Below, piece by piece: positions 35,420-45,080 of a stretch of 57,847 nt of DNA; within the stretch, counting starts at the first letter, position 1, and each line of letters starts with the position of its first letter. The notes beneath the pieces are model-generated. The model searched no databases and had not been told where the DNA came from. It saw nothing but the letters and a program-made list of their open reading frames with translations. Made by a program: the position numbers and the translations under genes. The DNA is from Fictibacillus halophilus (GTDB lineage: Bacteria > Bacillota > Bacilli > Bacillales > Fictibacillaceae): the NCBI RefSeq assembly GCF_016401385.1, contig NZ_JAEACF010000006.1, positions 1-57,847 on the forward strand, read 5' to 3'.

Positions 35420-36805
35420 TTATTGGTTTTGGTTTTGTTTTTCGTTTAACTTTTGAACGTAGTTTTCTTTAACAGTTTGACGCGATCTTGCGATGGATAA
35501 TGATTCAGCAGGAACATCATTTGTTATTGTTGAGCCAGCTGCAACATAAGCATTTTTGCCTACGGTGACTGGAGCAACTAGGTTAGAGTTACAACCAATA
35601 AACGCCCCATCTTCTACCTTTGTTAAGAACTTGTTCTTACCATCGTAATTCACTGTGATAGATCCGCAGCCAAGATTTACATCTTTGCCGATCTCAGCAT
35701 CGCCGATATAGCTAAGATGAGACGCTTTACTTCCTGTACTCATCACAGATTTTTTTATTTCTACAAAGTTTCCGATCTTTACTTTGTTCTCAAGAACGGA
35801 CTTCGGACGGATGTGAGCAAATGGACCGATTGCTGTCAGATCTCCAACTTCACTATCATGAATAACAGATTGACGAATCGTGTTTCCATTTCCAATAACA
35901 CTATCTTTAATCTCAGATTGAGGACCGATTATGTTTTCTTCTCCTATTTTCGTTTGTCCTAAGATTACAGTCCCAGGATAGATGACCGTATCACTTCCGA
36001 TTACCGCGTCATCTGAAATATAGGTTTGATCAGGATCGATCAATGTAACACCATTTCTCATATGGCGTTCGTTAATTCGTTTCTTCATATATCGTTCAGC
36101 TTGTGATAATGCTACTCGATCATTTACACCTAATGTTTCATTAAAATCTGGTGTTTGATAAGCAGCTACTACTTCGCCTGCATTCTTTAAGATCTCTATA
36201 ACATCTGGCAAATAATATTCGCCTTGTACGTTTTCGTTATTTACTTGTTTAAGCGCATCAAACAACGCCTTATTGTCAAAGCAGTAAGTTCCTGTATTGA
36301 TCTCAGTCACTTTACGCTCTTCTTCAGATGCGTCCTTGTGTTCTACATTACGCTCAACCGTTCCTTCACTGTTACGGATAATGCGTCCGTATCCAGAAGG
36401 GTCTTCAGCCTTAGCTGTTAGAATCGTAGCTTTTGCACCAAGAGATTCATGTTCAGCGATCAGCTTTTGCATTGTTTCCGATGTAATAAGAGGTGTATCA
36501 CCACAAACAACAAGTGTGATTCCTTCTTTATTTGCTAGGGCGCTTTCAGCTTGCATAACAGCATGTGCTGTACCAAGCTGCTCTTCTTGAAGGACATACT
36601 GAACGTCAGATCCTAGTTGGTCTTGAACTTTTTCAGCACCATGGCCGACTACTGCCACCAACTGTTTCATTTGAAGAGAGTTGATTTGATCAACAACATG
36701 TTGAACCATTGGTTTCCCACAAACAGGATGCAACACTTTATATAATTTGGATTTCATCCTTGTTCCTTGACCCGCAGCAAGAATGACCGCATAGCGATTT
36801 GTCAT
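35420..36805 (-). CDS. glmU: Bifunctional N-acetylglucosamine-1-phosphate uridyltransferase/glucosamine-1-phosphate acetyltransferase
   Basis: Produces UDP-GlcNAc for peptidoglycan and teichoic acid in two steps. 461 residues: an N-terminal pyrophosphorylase ([20 protein letters not shown] at 10-29, EQLGTAHAV near 76, GDTPL) and a C-terminal left-handed beta-helix acetyltransferase ([19 protein letters not shown], then YIGDAEIG and [14 protein letters not shown]). GGAGGTTCACA precedes the ATG. It has its own sigma-A promoter and leads the glmU-prs unit. Confidence 0.98.
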   Translation of the reverse strand: MTNRYAVILAAGQGTRMKSKLYKVLHPVCGKPMVQHVVDQINSLQMKQLVAVVGHGAEKVQDQLGSDVQYVLQEEQLGTAHAVMQAESALANKEGITLVVCGDTPLITSETMQKLIAEHESLGAKATILTAKAEDPSGYGRIIRNSEGTVERNVEHKDASEEERKVTEINTGTYCFDNKALFDALKQVNNENVQGEYYLPDVIEILKNAGEVVAAYQTPDFNETLGVNDRVALSQAERYMKKRINERHMRNGVTLIDPDQTYISDDAVIGSDTVIYPGTVILGQTKIGEENIIGPQSEIKDSVIGNGNTIRQSVIHDSEVGDLTAIGPFAHIRPKSVLENKVKIGNFVEIKKSVMSTGSKASHLSYIGDAEIGKDVNLGCGSITVNYDGKNKFLTKVEDGAFIGCNSNLVAPVTVGKNAYVAAGSTITNDVPAESLSIARSRQTVKENYVQKLNEKQNQNQ

Positions 36806-36860
36806 TGTGAACCTCCATCCATTTTCCTAAATCTTAAATATTTCTTAACATACCATTACG

Positions 36861-36889
36861 AATATATCTTAAACCCGTAGTCATTTCAA
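36861..36889 (-). promoter_or_regulatory. glmU-prs promoter (sigma-A)
   Basis: Minus strand TTGAAA (36884-36889), 17-bp spacer, TATATT (36861-36866), about 55 bp upstream of the glmU start. Confidence 0.7.
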
Positions 36890-37002
36890 GAAGTGACGCG
36901 GGATTGTCAATGGTTTGATAAATTTTATTGAAAAATGAGGTGATTTTTTTATAAAGAAGGGGTATATATAGGAAGGTTCTTTCTTATGAGGAAAAAAGAG
37001 CA

Positions 37003-37037
37003 AATAAAAAGAACCCAATCATTCAGACTAGGCTCTA
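37003..37037 (-). terminator. spoVG terminator (weak stem)
   Basis: Stem AGAGCC with GGTTCT (one G-U) and TTTTTATTT on the minus strand, 17 bp after the spoVG stop. Confidence 0.5.
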
Positions 37038-37053
37038 AATTCTTATTGAGATA

Positions 37054-37344
37054 TTATGAAGCCCCTGCTTCTTCTAAAGCAGACTCCATCTCTCCCATAC
37101 GGTGATATTCTGTTAACACCGCGTTTTGGATCTTCTCACGTGTACTAGACGTGATCGGATGCGCGATGTCACGGAACTCTCCATCTGGTGTTCGTTTGCT
37201 TGGCATAGCTACGAACATTCCATTATTGCCATCGATTACCCTAATATCATGAATGACAAATTCATGATCGATTGTAATGGAGGCAATCGCTTTCATACGG
37301 CCTTCTGTATTTACACGGCGTAATCTTACGTCAGTCACTTCCAT
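37054..37344 (-). CDS. spoVG: Septation regulator and RNA/DNA-binding protein SpoVG
   Basis: 96 residues, complete family pattern: [19 protein letters not shown] at the start, [20 protein letters not shown] near 32-51 and [15 protein letters not shown] near 56. SpoVG is a small nucleic acid-binding protein affecting asymmetric septation, capsule and virulence genes in Firmicutes. AAAGGTGGTG precedes the ATG. It is a single-gene unit with a sigma-H promoter. Confidence 0.98.
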   Translation of the reverse strand: MEVTDVRLRRVNTEGRMKAIASITIDHEFVIHDIRVIDGNNGMFVAMPSKRTPDGEFRDIAHPITSSTREKIQNAVLTEYHRMGEMESALEEAGAS

Positions 37345-37385
37345 TCACAAACACCACCTTTTTCCAAAATAAGAACGTAATACTA

Positions 37386-37412
37386 CAATTCTGCAGCTTT
37401 TTACAAAATCCT
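37386..37412 (-). promoter_or_regulatory. spoVG sigma-H promoter
   Basis: Minus strand AGGATTT (37406-37412) and GCAGAATTG (37386-37394) match the sigma-H elements (RnAGGAWWW and RnnGAAT) with the same spacing as the B. subtilis spoVG promoter, which it resembles almost base for base. Confidence 0.8.
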
Positions 37413-37702
37413 TCTTTGAATAATAAAAATTTTTAAAATATTTGTGGCGCCCCATCTAGTCTAGTGTTTTGAAGTTCAAATAGAGTTTTTTTTATTCTTT
37501 TAGAGATCGGTTCTATAGGTTACGACGAAATTTGATCGTAGAAATAAATTAGAAGGTTAATGATTATTTTTTGAAGGAAAAGAACCTATTCTAAGAGTGA
37601 AGTGGGTAGTGAAAAGTTTTAAGAGAAAAAACAGGTGAGTTTCAGTTATTTTTGATTGTTCAAAATCGGCACTACTTATACCTAATAGGGTATCTAACAA
37701 GG

Positions 37703-37768
37703 TATTTCAAGAAATATAAAACTTATTTCTAGAAATTTTGAAGATATTCCTGCGAGTTTACAAATTCC
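37703..37768. repeat. 21-bp-period array between ridA and spoVG
   Basis: TATTTCAAG, TATTTCTAG and TATTCCTG start at 37703, 37724 and 37745, exactly 21 bp apart. A further ATTCC near 37764 is slightly out of phase. Apart from the two promoters' surroundings, the roughly 530-bp ridA-spoVG spacer shows no gene. Confidence 0.6.
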
Positions 37769-37856
37769 GACAACAAAAAACCATCCCTATACCCTCAAGC
37801 CCCAATAAAGACCCGCGGTCTCACAGCTGCTATATAAAGGAACTTTTAAAAAAGGT

Positions 37857-37885
37857 AAAAAAATAAGCCCCACAGGGACTTATTT
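37857..37885 (-). terminator. ridA terminator
   Basis: Stem AAATAAGTCCC with GGGCTTATTT and T-run on the minus strand, overlapping the ridA stop. Confidence 0.9.
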
Positions 37886-38254
37886 TGTAAGTGCGATGAC
37901 TTCTATTTCTACTTTTGCATCTTTCGGGAGCCTTGCAACTTCTACACAAGATCTTGCTGGCTTATGGTCGTTGAAATATTGACCATACACTTCATTAATA
38001 TCTGCAAACTCGTTCATGTCTTTAATAAAAACCGTTGCTTTCACGACTTGATCAAGTGAAGAGCCTGCTTCTTTCAAGACCGCTTGTAGATTTTGAAACA
38101 CTTGATGTGTTTGTTCTTTTACATCTCCATCGATCATAACTCCTTCTTTCGTTAGAGGAATCTGACCTGAACTGAAGAATAATTTGTCGATTACAATCCC
38201 TTGAGAATAAGGACCGATTGCTGCAGGTGCTTCTTCTGTATGAATTTTTTTCAT
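37880..38254 (-). CDS. ridA: RidA/YabJ-family enamine/imine deaminase
   Basis: 124 residues from the ATG at 38254, whose A is shared with the purR stop (TGATG) and which follows GGAGG by 9 bases; a GTG one codon earlier is possible. Family marks: AIGPYSQG near 13, FFSSGQIPL near 26, [20 protein letters not shown] and [18 protein letters not shown] with the catalytic Arg. It hydrolyses reactive enamines; in B. subtilis it is co-transcribed with purR. Confidence 0.97.
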   Translation of the reverse strand: MKKIHTEEAPAAIGPYSQGIVIDKLFFSSGQIPLTKEGVMIDGDVKEQTHQVFQNLQAVLKEAGSSLDQVVKATVFIKDMNEFADINEVYGQYFNDHKPARSCVEVARLPKDAKVEIEVIALTK

Positions 38255-39084
38255 CACGCTTGACCTCCGTTTAGAAAGTAATTACCTTTTTCCACTTCGA
38301 TGCGATTTTCTTTTTCGTTCACTTGTGCAAGTCGTGCAATGGAAACATAATCATCTACAAGTCTTTCTGAAACTTCTTGAGCCTCAACGAGAACACCAAT
38401 TCCTTCAATGTGCGCCTGAAACTCTTCGATCAAGCTGATCATGCCCTTGATCGTTCCGCCCGCTTTCATAAAATCGTCGATGATGAGTACACGTGAGCCC
38501 TGTTTGATGCTTCTTCTCGCAAGAGCCATGGTCTGGATGCGTTTTGTTGAACCCGAAACATAGTTGATACTCACGGTAGATCCTTCTGTTACTCTGCTGT
38601 TGCTTCGTACCACGACGACAGGAACGTTTAAATGTGTCGCCACTGCATATGCAAGCGGGATACCCTTCGTTGCGATCGTCATGACAACATCGATTTTTCT
38701 TGATGAGAAAACAGATGCGAACAGCCTTCCGATCTGATTCACTAATCTGGGGTTTCCGATGATATCTGTTACGTACAAATATCCTCCAGGTAAGATACGG
38801 CTCGGATCTTCGAGCAGTTCAACGAGTTCTTTCACCGTTTCTTCCGCTTCTGCTTGATCGATGCCTGGGATATATTTAACGCCGCCGGCTGCACCTGGAA
38901 CCGTTTGAACATGCCCTAAACCGTGCTGCTCAAAGTGTTCTTTAATAATAGCAAGATCTTCACTTATAGAAGATTTAGCCGATTCGTACCGTTCTACAAA
39001 ATAAGATAAAGGGATGAGTTGGTGGGGATGGTGAAGAAGGTAACCTGTTAAATCTACCATTCTTCCGCTTCTTTTTAATTTCAT
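38254..39084 (-). CDS. purR: Purine operon repressor PurR
   Basis: 276 residues from the ATG at 39084, preceded by GGAGG. An N-terminal winged helix (about 1-70, [18 protein letters not shown]) joins a phosphoribosyltransferase-like domain whose PRPP loop is [13 protein letters not shown] near 198. PRPP binding releases it from PurBox DNA. The TTG-started extension upstream covers the ribosome-binding site and is discarded. Two PurBox-like sequences flank its own promoter, indicating autoregulation. Confidence 0.97.
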   Translation of the reverse strand: MKLKRSGRMVDLTGYLLHHPHQLIPLSYFVERYESAKSSISEDLAIIKEHFEQHGLGHVQTVPGAAGGVKYIPGIDQAEAEETVKELVELLEDPSRILPGGYLYVTDIIGNPRLVNQIGRLFASVFSSRKIDVVMTIATKGIPLAYAVATHLNVPVVVVRSNSRVTEGSTVSINYVSGSTKRIQTMALARRSIKQGSRVLIIDDFMKAGGTIKGMISLIEEFQAHIEGIGVLVEAQEVSERLVDDYVSIARLAQVNEKENRIEVEKGNYFLNGGQA

Positions 39085-39094
39085 ATTATCCTCC

Positions 39095-39144
39095 AAAACC
39101 GAATGTTTGAAGATAATATACCATTTTTATACGGATTTTATCAA
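39095..39144 (-). promoter_or_regulatory. purR promoter with two PurBox-like operators
   Basis: Minus strand -35 TTGATA (39139-39144), 18-bp spacer, -10 TATATT (39115-39120). Plus-strand AAAACCGAATGTT (39095-39107) closely matches the PurBox. An inverted, weaker match, TTTATACGGATTT (39126-39138), starts 18 bp further on inside the spacer. Paired inverted PurBoxes about 16-17 bp apart are the known PurR target. Confidence 0.65.
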
Positions 39145-40011
39145 TCATTCCCCTAATAAACGAACAGCATAAACTTCATGACAAAAGCCTCTTAAACCGT
39201 TATACACTCTTTGAAGTCGGGATTCGTGCTGAAACAGACCGAAAACAGTTGGTCCGCTTCCACTCATAAGCACAGCGTCTGCTCCAAGGCGCATCATCTG
39301 CTCTTTGATGTGTTTAACTTCCGGATACATCTTGAGCGTAACTGTTTCTAAAACATTTCCTAGAAGGCTGCAGATCTTATCATAATCTTTTTCCTCAATG
39401 GCTTTGACCATCCCTTCCACATCAGGATGCTTTATGCCTTGAAGCTTTAAGTTACGATACACTTCACCTGTAGAAACTCCGATCGGCGGCTTAGCTAAGA
39501 GCACCCAACAAGGAGGTGGCGATGAGATATGATGGATTTTTTCACCTCTACCCGTCGCTAATGCTGTACCTCCATACACGCAAAAAGAAACGTCAGAACC
39601 GATCTTCGCACCAAGCTCAGCCAATTCATCCAATGATAACCCTAGTCCCCAGAGTTCATTGAGTCCTTTTAGTGTAGCTGCCGCATCACTGCTTCCCCCA
39701 GCTAATCCGGCTGCAACAGGTATATGCTTTGATATATGTATATAAACACCTTTTGTTATGTTAAATGTTTTCTTTAAAAGCAATGCTGCCTGAAAGGCAA
39801 GATTTCGTTCATCGAGCGGAACAAAGCCACCTGAACTTTCGATTTTAATTTCGTCTGCCTCTAATAAAGTTAGTTCGATCCGGTCAGCTAGATCTACCGT
39901 GGTCATTACCATAGCCACTTCATGAAATCCGTCTTCTCTCTTACGCAAAGCGTCGAGAGACAGATTAATTTTTGCTGGAGCTTTAATGGATACTTTATTA
40001 ATTGTCATCAT
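39145..40011 (-). CDS. ispE: 4-diphosphocytidyl-2-C-methyl-D-erythritol kinase
   Basis: GHMP kinase of the methylerythritol-phosphate isoprenoid pathway. 288 residues: [20 protein letters not shown] near 9, the ATP loop [17 protein letters not shown] near 97, [19 protein letters not shown] near 143, and the third GHMP motif [10 protein letters not shown] near 258. An ATG one codon downstream (40008) is an equally good start. It precedes purR, as in B. subtilis. Confidence 0.97.
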   Translation of the reverse strand: MMTINKVSIKAPAKINLSLDALRKREDGFHEVAMVMTTVDLADRIELTLLEADEIKIESSGGFVPLDERNLAFQAALLLKKTFNITKGVYIHISKHIPVAAGLAGGSSDAAATLKGLNELWGLGLSLDELAELGAKIGSDVSFCVYGGTALATGRGEKIHHISSPPPCWVLLAKPPIGVSTGEVYRNLKLQGIKHPDVEGMVKAIEEKDYDKICSLLGNVLETVTLKMYPEVKHIKEQMMRLGADAVLMSGSGPTVFGLFQHESRLQRVYNGLRGFCHEVYAVRLLGE

Positions 40012-40104
40012 TATCCCTGCCTACCATCTTGCACAATTTTGATATTTTTAATAGTAACACAGTATGTGGCGTGAAATATAGATAAAATCAAACACACTCT
40101 GTAG

Positions 40105-40138
40105 AGAAAAACCGGAGACACGATTGGCCTCCGGCTAG
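40105..40138 (-). terminator. sspF terminator
   Basis: Stem AGCCGGAG with CTCCGGTT followed by TTTTC on the minus strand, 14 bp after the sspF stop. Confidence 0.85.
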
Positions 40139-40151
40139 AACTACCGCATAT

Positions 40152-40334
40152 TTATCTGTTTTCGTTGTTTAAGCGTTGTTCAGCGATCTCTAAAGCGCGT
40201 TTAACCATGTTCCCTGCGTCCTTTGAGCGAATTCCGCCCCAGCCTTCACGTTGAACAGTATCGTAAAAACCAAGTTCTTTTGCGATCTCTGTTTTTAACC
40301 CCTCAGACATCATTCCATTTTTTCTTCGTCCCAT
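40152..40334 (-). CDS. sspF: Small acid-soluble spore protein, SspF type
   Basis: 60 residues. Family features are [20 protein letters not shown] at the N-terminus, the ELGFYDTV segment and a C-terminal [20 protein letters not shown]. These minor alpha/beta-type proteins coat forespore DNA. The ribosome-binding site AAAGGGG sits 7 bases before the ATG, inside one arm of an 11-bp palindrome (see the entry at 40338-40386). Confidence 0.97.
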   Translation of the reverse strand: MGRRKNGMMSEGLKTEIAKELGFYDTVQREGWGGIRSKDAGNMVKRALEIAEQRLNNENR

Positions 40335-40337
40335 AAG

Positions 40338-40386
40338 AAAACCCCTTTCATATGCGATACATCATAGTATCTCCAAAAGGGGTTTT
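40338..40386 (-). promoter_or_regulatory. Palindrome sequestering the sspF ribosome-binding site, with internal sigma-G -10
   Basis: AAAACCCCTTT (40338-40348) and AAAGGGGTTTT (40376-40386) are perfect 11-bp arms. An inner stem GATAC/GTATC continues the hairpin. One arm contains the sspF ribosome-binding site. A sigma-G-like -10, GATACTA (40365-40371), lies inside, placing the forespore start near 40358, after the far arm. No clear -35 was found. RNA reading in from veg would hide the ribosome-binding site, while the gene's own transcript would not. Confidence 0.65.
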
Positions 40387-40442
40387 ATCTTACGTGATGG
40401 TGCTGATTATATGTATTTTTTATGCCGACCACAACCAGCAAG

Positions 40443-40472
40443 TAAAAAAAATAGCAGTAAAGACTCTTACTG
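40443..40472 (-). terminator. veg terminator
   Basis: CAGTAA with TTACTG around a short loop, followed by CTATTTTTTTT on the minus strand, overlapping the veg stop. Confidence 0.85.
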
Positions 40473-40727
40473 CCCGATTGCTGCTTGTGTATCTTCTAAG
40501 AATGTAAGTTCTACTGTTTCTGTGAGTACATCCGCGTAACTATAAGAAACACGTTCAAAAGCGTTGGTGTCCTGATCTAATTTGATAATAAAAACTGCCG
40601 GGTATGTTTCTTCCAGTGTTCCAAGTCGTTCGATCGTTTTACGTCGACCGCCGTTCGCACGTAAAGAAAGTCTTCTACCCACGTTGGACTCTAAAGAGCG
40701 TCTAATGTCCACTATTGTTTTACCCAT
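40467..40727 (-). CDS. veg: Veg protein
   Basis: 86 residues from the ATG at 40727, after GAGGTGGAG. Highly conserved family: [18 protein letters not shown], the [15 protein letters not shown] core near 27, and [18 protein letters not shown]. In B. subtilis Veg is very strongly transcribed and stimulates biofilm matrix genes by interfering with SinR. Two consensus promoters in tandem agree with that strong expression. Confidence 0.97.
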   Translation of the reverse strand: MGKTIVDIRRSLESNVGRRLSLRANGGRRKTIERLGTLEETYPAVFIIKLDQDTNAFERVSYSYADVLTETVELTFLEDTQAAIGQ

Positions 40728-40752
40728 TTTAGGCTCCACCTCACTTAGACAA

Positions 40753-40782
40753 ATTATAACACAAATCGTGTTTTTTTGTCAA
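40753..40782 (-). promoter_or_regulatory. veg promoter, proximal (sigma-A consensus)
   Basis: Minus strand TTGACA (40777-40782), 18-bp spacer, TATAAT (40753-40758); both hexamers perfect. Confidence 0.9.
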
Positions 40783-40794
40783 ATTAAAATTTTC

Positions 40795-40824
40795 ATTATA
40801 GCAAGCAAAGCATTTTCATGTCAA
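40795..40824 (-). promoter_or_regulatory. veg promoter, distal (sigma-A consensus)
   Basis: Minus strand TTGACA (40819-40824), 18-bp spacer, TATAAT (40795-40800), 42 bp upstream of the proximal promoter with the same layout. The remaining veg-yabG spacer holds only the yabG terminator. Confidence 0.85.
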
Positions 40825-41022
40825 TGACCAAATATCCTTTTTTTGCTTTTTTTAGTATGCCAAATTTCCTGTACATTATGTATAAAATGAATATTTCTTA
40901 CAAATATTTGTTTAATTCGGGCACTTTTGATATAAATTTCTTTTGTTTATCTTTTTTGGGAACGACAAAAAACGCGTACAACACAGGGGTCTTACACGTT
41001 AGCTGTATATCATATCTCAACG

Positions 41023-41051
41023 CAAAAAAACTCCGAAGTTTTTCGGAGTTT
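41023..41051 (-). terminator. yabG terminator
   Basis: Stem AAACTCCGAA with TTCGGAGTTT and seven T on the minus strand, 6 bp after the yabG stop. Confidence 0.93.
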
Positions 41052-41057
41052 GATGGT

Positions 41058-41924
41058 TTATGGCTTTGATTTGATCGGCATACCCGTTCTTAGAAATCCC
41101 TTTGTCTCAACACCGCCTAATCCTTCTTTACCTGTTAAGGTGTTTCGGAGGACGTCCATGACGTTTACACGGTCCATAAAAGACGTCAAGCTAATCTTTG
41201 AGACAATATAGACCGGATCGAGCGCATGGATATTTATACGAGCAGGAGAGCTAGCAAAATTTGAGCCTACTTTTATTAACGATTCAAAATGGGACTGACA
41301 GGCACCCGCAAAAATCATTAAGTGATCAAGGTGCGTATATTTTCTTCTCACTTCACGAACGGTTCTAACGAAATATTTGGTATGACGATACGCATTCACA
41401 TCTGACACATCGCCTTTTGACTTCATATACGCATCGTGACCCGTGATAACAAGAATATCAGGTCTTACCTCATCCACGAGCGCAGGAACTTTCTCAGGCA
41501 TTTCTGATTCCTTCATATGAATGCCATACACAGGCACTCCCAGCTTCTTATAAAGCTCCAAACATTTATTTAAGTATAAAGGGTCTCCGTCAATATGAAG
41601 TACTCTACCAGGAAGCTCAAAGTAGGATTGGTCATATTGATATCCGTTCGTCGATAAATACTCTCTCTTCTGCCTTAATAAATAATAGTCCTGCCTGAAT
41701 AATTTTAATGAAGACTCTTCTTTTTCTTTTTCCACTTGCCTATGTTCAGACATATGCTTGTCATCAACGACAAATAAGTCATCGACAGGAGCATCTGCCC
41801 ATAGTCTGAGCTCTTCTCCAGCAAGTTCAGCAATCGTCCGATCCTCGCTGAATCCTACAACCCGAAATAGTAAATCTCGTTTGTAAGAGTTTCGGCTTAC
41901 AATTGATCCAATCTCTAGTTTCAT
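41058..41924 (-). CDS. yabG: Sporulation-specific protease YabG
   Basis: 288 residues from the ATG at 41924 (MKLEIGSIVSRNSY), after GGGGGAG; the 14 codons upstream are not conserved in type. It begins with a small beta domain, followed by a cysteine-protease-like region with DILVITGHDAYMKSKGDVSD near 135 (conserved His) and IFAGACQSHFE near 205 (conserved Cys). B. subtilis YabG processes coat proteins such as SafA and SpoIVA late in the mother cell. No clear sigma-K promoter could be placed. Confidence 0.95.
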   Translation of the reverse strand: MKLEIGSIVSRNSYKRDLLFRVVGFSEDRTIAELAGEELRLWADAPVDDLFVVDDKHMSEHRQVEKEKEESSLKLFRQDYYLLRQKREYLSTNGYQYDQSYFELPGRVLHIDGDPLYLNKCLELYKKLGVPVYGIHMKESEMPEKVPALVDEVRPDILVITGHDAYMKSKGDVSDVNAYRHTKYFVRTVREVRRKYTHLDHLMIFAGACQSHFESLIKVGSNFASSPARINIHALDPVYIVSKISLTSFMDRVNVMDVLRNTLTGKEGLGGVETKGFLRTGMPIKSKP

Positions 41925-42011
41925 TTTACTCCCCCTATTCGGAGTAACAAGCTCCATAGCTCCCACTGTTCCTTTTATAAGGTTATGTGTGAGATGGGGG
42001 AAAAATGAGGT

Positions 42012-42893
<882 letters not shown>

Positions 42894-43457
42894 TTATTCC
42901 TCCTCATTCTTATAAAGCGCCTTTAAAGCCTGCTCAAATTCCTCTGGAGTGACTCTGAACATATTTAGACGTTTATGTAACTGTTTCGCATTCATATAAC
43001 CTAAACGCAGCTCTCTTCCGATCACTTCACGTCTATGTTTTGAATCTGATCCGCCCGTTAATCCTGCGGCCATCAGATCTTCCCATGAGATCAACTCATC
43101 TTCTACTTCTAATAGTTCTTCTCTAACGTGTTCAAGCGCATCGACTATGGCTTCTCGTGACGCATGTTCTACTCCGACACCCTTATCTCCCTTTGCGATG
43201 GCATCAGCTTTTTCTAAGTAAGCGTGTTTACAGCCTGGCACATGCTCCGAAATGATTTCACGTATTCGCTTGCCTGGAAAATCAGGGTCCGTAAAAACAA
43301 TGATCCCTCGAGTCTCATGTGCTCTTTTGATGCGATTTAACGTATCGATGCTAATTTCTGAACCATTTGTTTCTATTGTATCTGCCAATACAGATCGTTT
43401 TATAGCAAGGGTATCGCTTTTTCCTTCAACGACAATAATTTCTTTAATTTTTTTCAT
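42894..43457 (-). CDS. rnmV: Ribonuclease M5
   Basis: Matures both ends of precursor 5S rRNA. 187 residues from the ATG at 43457, after GGAGG. The Toprim domain is clear: VVEGKSDTLAIKR near 9 (catalytic Glu), FTDPDFPGKRIREII near 58 (the DxD pair) and the C-terminal GLTGGSDSKHRREVIGREL segment. Co-transcribed with rsmA. Confidence 0.96.
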   Translation of the reverse strand: MKKIKEIIVVEGKSDTLAIKRSVLADTIETNGSEISIDTLNRIKRAHETRGIIVFTDPDFPGKRIREIISEHVPGCKHAYLEKADAIAKGDKGVGVEHASREAIVDALEHVREELLEVEDELISWEDLMAAGLTGGSDSKHRREVIGRELRLGYMNAKQLHKRLNMFRVTPEEFEQALKALYKNEEE

Positions 43458-43508
43458 GATTTCCTCCAAAACGGTGAAACCTTTTTAGGTATTGCAACGT
43501 CTAATGTA

Positions 43509-43631
43509 TTGAACGACAAAACATCTTTTACTAGTATACCCCAGGCGTCAAGAAAGTCTAGGTCTACACAGTATTGAGGATCGTTTTGTTATCTCTTTGT
43601 CCCTGCGCACAAAAAAGCACAGGGATTTTTT
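43509..43631 (+). ncRNA. Possible plus-strand small RNA between rnmV and yabE
   Basis: A plus-strand hairpin (TCCCTGCGC 43600-43608 with GCACAGGGA 43617-43625, one mismatch) is followed by TTTTTT (43626-43631), a rho-independent terminator only in this direction. About 60 bp before it is a moderate promoter, TTGAAC (43509-43514), 17 bp, TAGTAT (43532-43537). The predicted RNA is about 88 nt, non-coding, and antiparallel to every neighbour. No expression evidence is available. Confidence 0.35.
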
Positions 43632-43647
43632 CCCCATGCTTTCAAAG

Positions 43648-44865
43648 TTAATTAATGATACGAATTTTAACTGATTTTCTTCCCCAAGACTCTGCTTGTG
43701 ATTGAGAAGCAAAGAATACGTCAATCTTGTTACCCTTAATCGCTCCTCCAGTATCTGAAGCAATAGCATAACCATATCCTTCAACATACACTTTTGAGCC
43801 AAGCGGAATCACACTAGGATCGACTGCGATAACTTTCGCATTTGGATTTGATTTTAAATTAAACCCAGTAGCCGTAATTCCTGAGCAACCAGCACAATTA
43901 GCTGTATAAGCTGTACTTGTTACCGTTATTTCTCGTCCGCCAGAACTGCTTGATGCGGATGCGGATTGGCTACGAGATACAACTGGCTGTGGTTTTGGCT
44001 GTGCCTTCGTCCCAACAGCAACAATTTTATCTGAGCTATCTGATAACGTTTTTTCACTGATCAGTTTTCTGGAAATCTCTTTGCCGTTTTCCATAACAAC
44101 TTCAAAGCGCTTTTCACGTTTACCTTTTTTCCCATCTTGCACGACACGCTCTTTACCTTTCGTTAACGCGCTATCTTTACGGTTAACAACAGCAAACGGT
44201 GTTTCTTCTTCCACTACATCGGTGACCTTTTCTACTCGGATGACTTCAACCTGCGTTTTGCCAGTAATTTTATCTGACTTAGCAGGTGTAACTCGATCAA
44301 TTTCACCTAAAGATACCTTTTGTTGCTTCAAAAGGTCAGCGACGGTAGTCGAAGTGGTCCAAACTTGTTGAGCTTTTCCGCCTACAACAAGCTTAACCGG
44401 GAATGCTGATTCAATTTGGATCTTTCCTTGATCCTTAATATCAGCAGTCAGATTTGGCTTAATAGAATCATGCTCTTTTAACGTTAGCTGCTGTTCTTTA
44501 ACGAATTGTTCAACAGTCTTCGCTGTCGTCCATATCGTCTTTTCCTTGCCGTTCACGGTAAGGTTGATCTCTTTTGCTTGTAAATAATCAATCTTCATGT
44601 TGTCAGTCACCTTGGCGTCAAGACCTGGTTTAACTGAATCATGCTGAGTTATGTTTATGTTTTGTTCGCTTAATAGTTCTCTAACTGTGTTAGCATGCGT
44701 GTTCACTTCTGTTTTCTTTCCGTCTTGAATTAGCGTCACATTAGCTTTCGTAGTTTCATAACCTACGAACCCACAAGTTACGGCTAAAACGAAAAGAGCA
44801 ACGATGGAAAGATAAACTTTCTTGTTCGTGAAACGCGAGAACAAAGCTGTAATTTTCCTATTCAT
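43648..44865 (-). CDS. yabE: Cell-wall-binding 3D-domain protein with DUF348 repeats and G5 domain (YabE)
   Basis: 405 residues. A signal anchor at about 17-37 is followed by three DUF348 repeats (about 40-215; VTLIQDGKKTEVNTHANTV, INLTVNGKEKTIWTTAKTV, VKLVVGGKAQQVWTTSTTV), a G5 domain (about 225-285), a Ser-rich linker, and a C-terminal 3D domain with its three conserved aspartates (VIAVDPSVIPLG, IASDTGGAIKG, KIDVFF). This is the firmicute Rpf/Sps layout, probably a peptidoglycan-cleaving lytic enzyme. Its promoter is full consensus. Confidence 0.94.
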   Translation of the reverse strand: MNRKITALFSRFTNKKVYLSIVALFVLAVTCGFVGYETTKANVTLIQDGKKTEVNTHANTVRELLSEQNINITQHDSVKPGLDAKVTDNMKIDYLQAKEINLTVNGKEKTIWTTAKTVEQFVKEQQLTLKEHDSIKPNLTADIKDQGKIQIESAFPVKLVVGGKAQQVWTTSTTVADLLKQQKVSLGEIDRVTPAKSDKITGKTQVEVIRVEKVTDVVEEETPFAVVNRKDSALTKGKERVVQDGKKGKREKRFEVVMENGKEISRKLISEKTLSDSSDKIVAVGTKAQPKPQPVVSRSQSASASSSSGGREITVTSTAYTANCAGCSGITATGFNLKSNPNAKVIAVDPSVIPLGSKVYVEGYGYAIASDTGGAIKGNKIDVFFASQSQAESWGRKSVKIRIIN

Positions 44866-44891
44866 TCAATTTCCTCCCCTACAAGGACTGC

Positions 44892-44920
44892 ATTATAAAT
44901 ATCTTTTTTCTCTCTGTCAA
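44892..44920 (-). promoter_or_regulatory. yabE promoter (sigma-A consensus)
   Basis: Minus strand TTGACA (44915-44920), 17-bp spacer, TATAAT (44892-44897), all consensus, giving a leader of about 20 bases. Confidence 0.85.
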
Positions 44921-44972
44921 ATCACCCTCCTTTTCGCCATGAATTGACCCAAGGCCATTATGAGCGGAAAAG

Positions 44973-45013
44973 AAGAAAAAAAGAAAGGAAAACCGTTTGA
45001 CAAATTTCCTTTC
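44973..45013 (-). terminator. tatD terminator
   Basis: Stem GAAAGGAAA with TTTTCCTTTC, then TTTTTTT on the minus strand, about 65 bp after the tatD stop. Confidence 0.8.
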
Positions 45014-45080
45014 TCTTTTGTCAATTCTTGAAAGATTAACGCGATATTTCTCATGCTTTGATAGTTTCCGACAACATCCC

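Noticed and set aside
41925..42011. sigma-K promoter for yabG
   Set aside because: A CATAACCTT resembles the -10, but no AC-type -35 lies at the right distance.
44873..44914. TTG-started 13-codon frame with a good ribosome-binding site in the yabE promoter region
   Set aside because: It overlaps the -35 and -10 of the yabE promoter and most of it would not be transcribed; the AGGAGGGTGAT match is probably chance.
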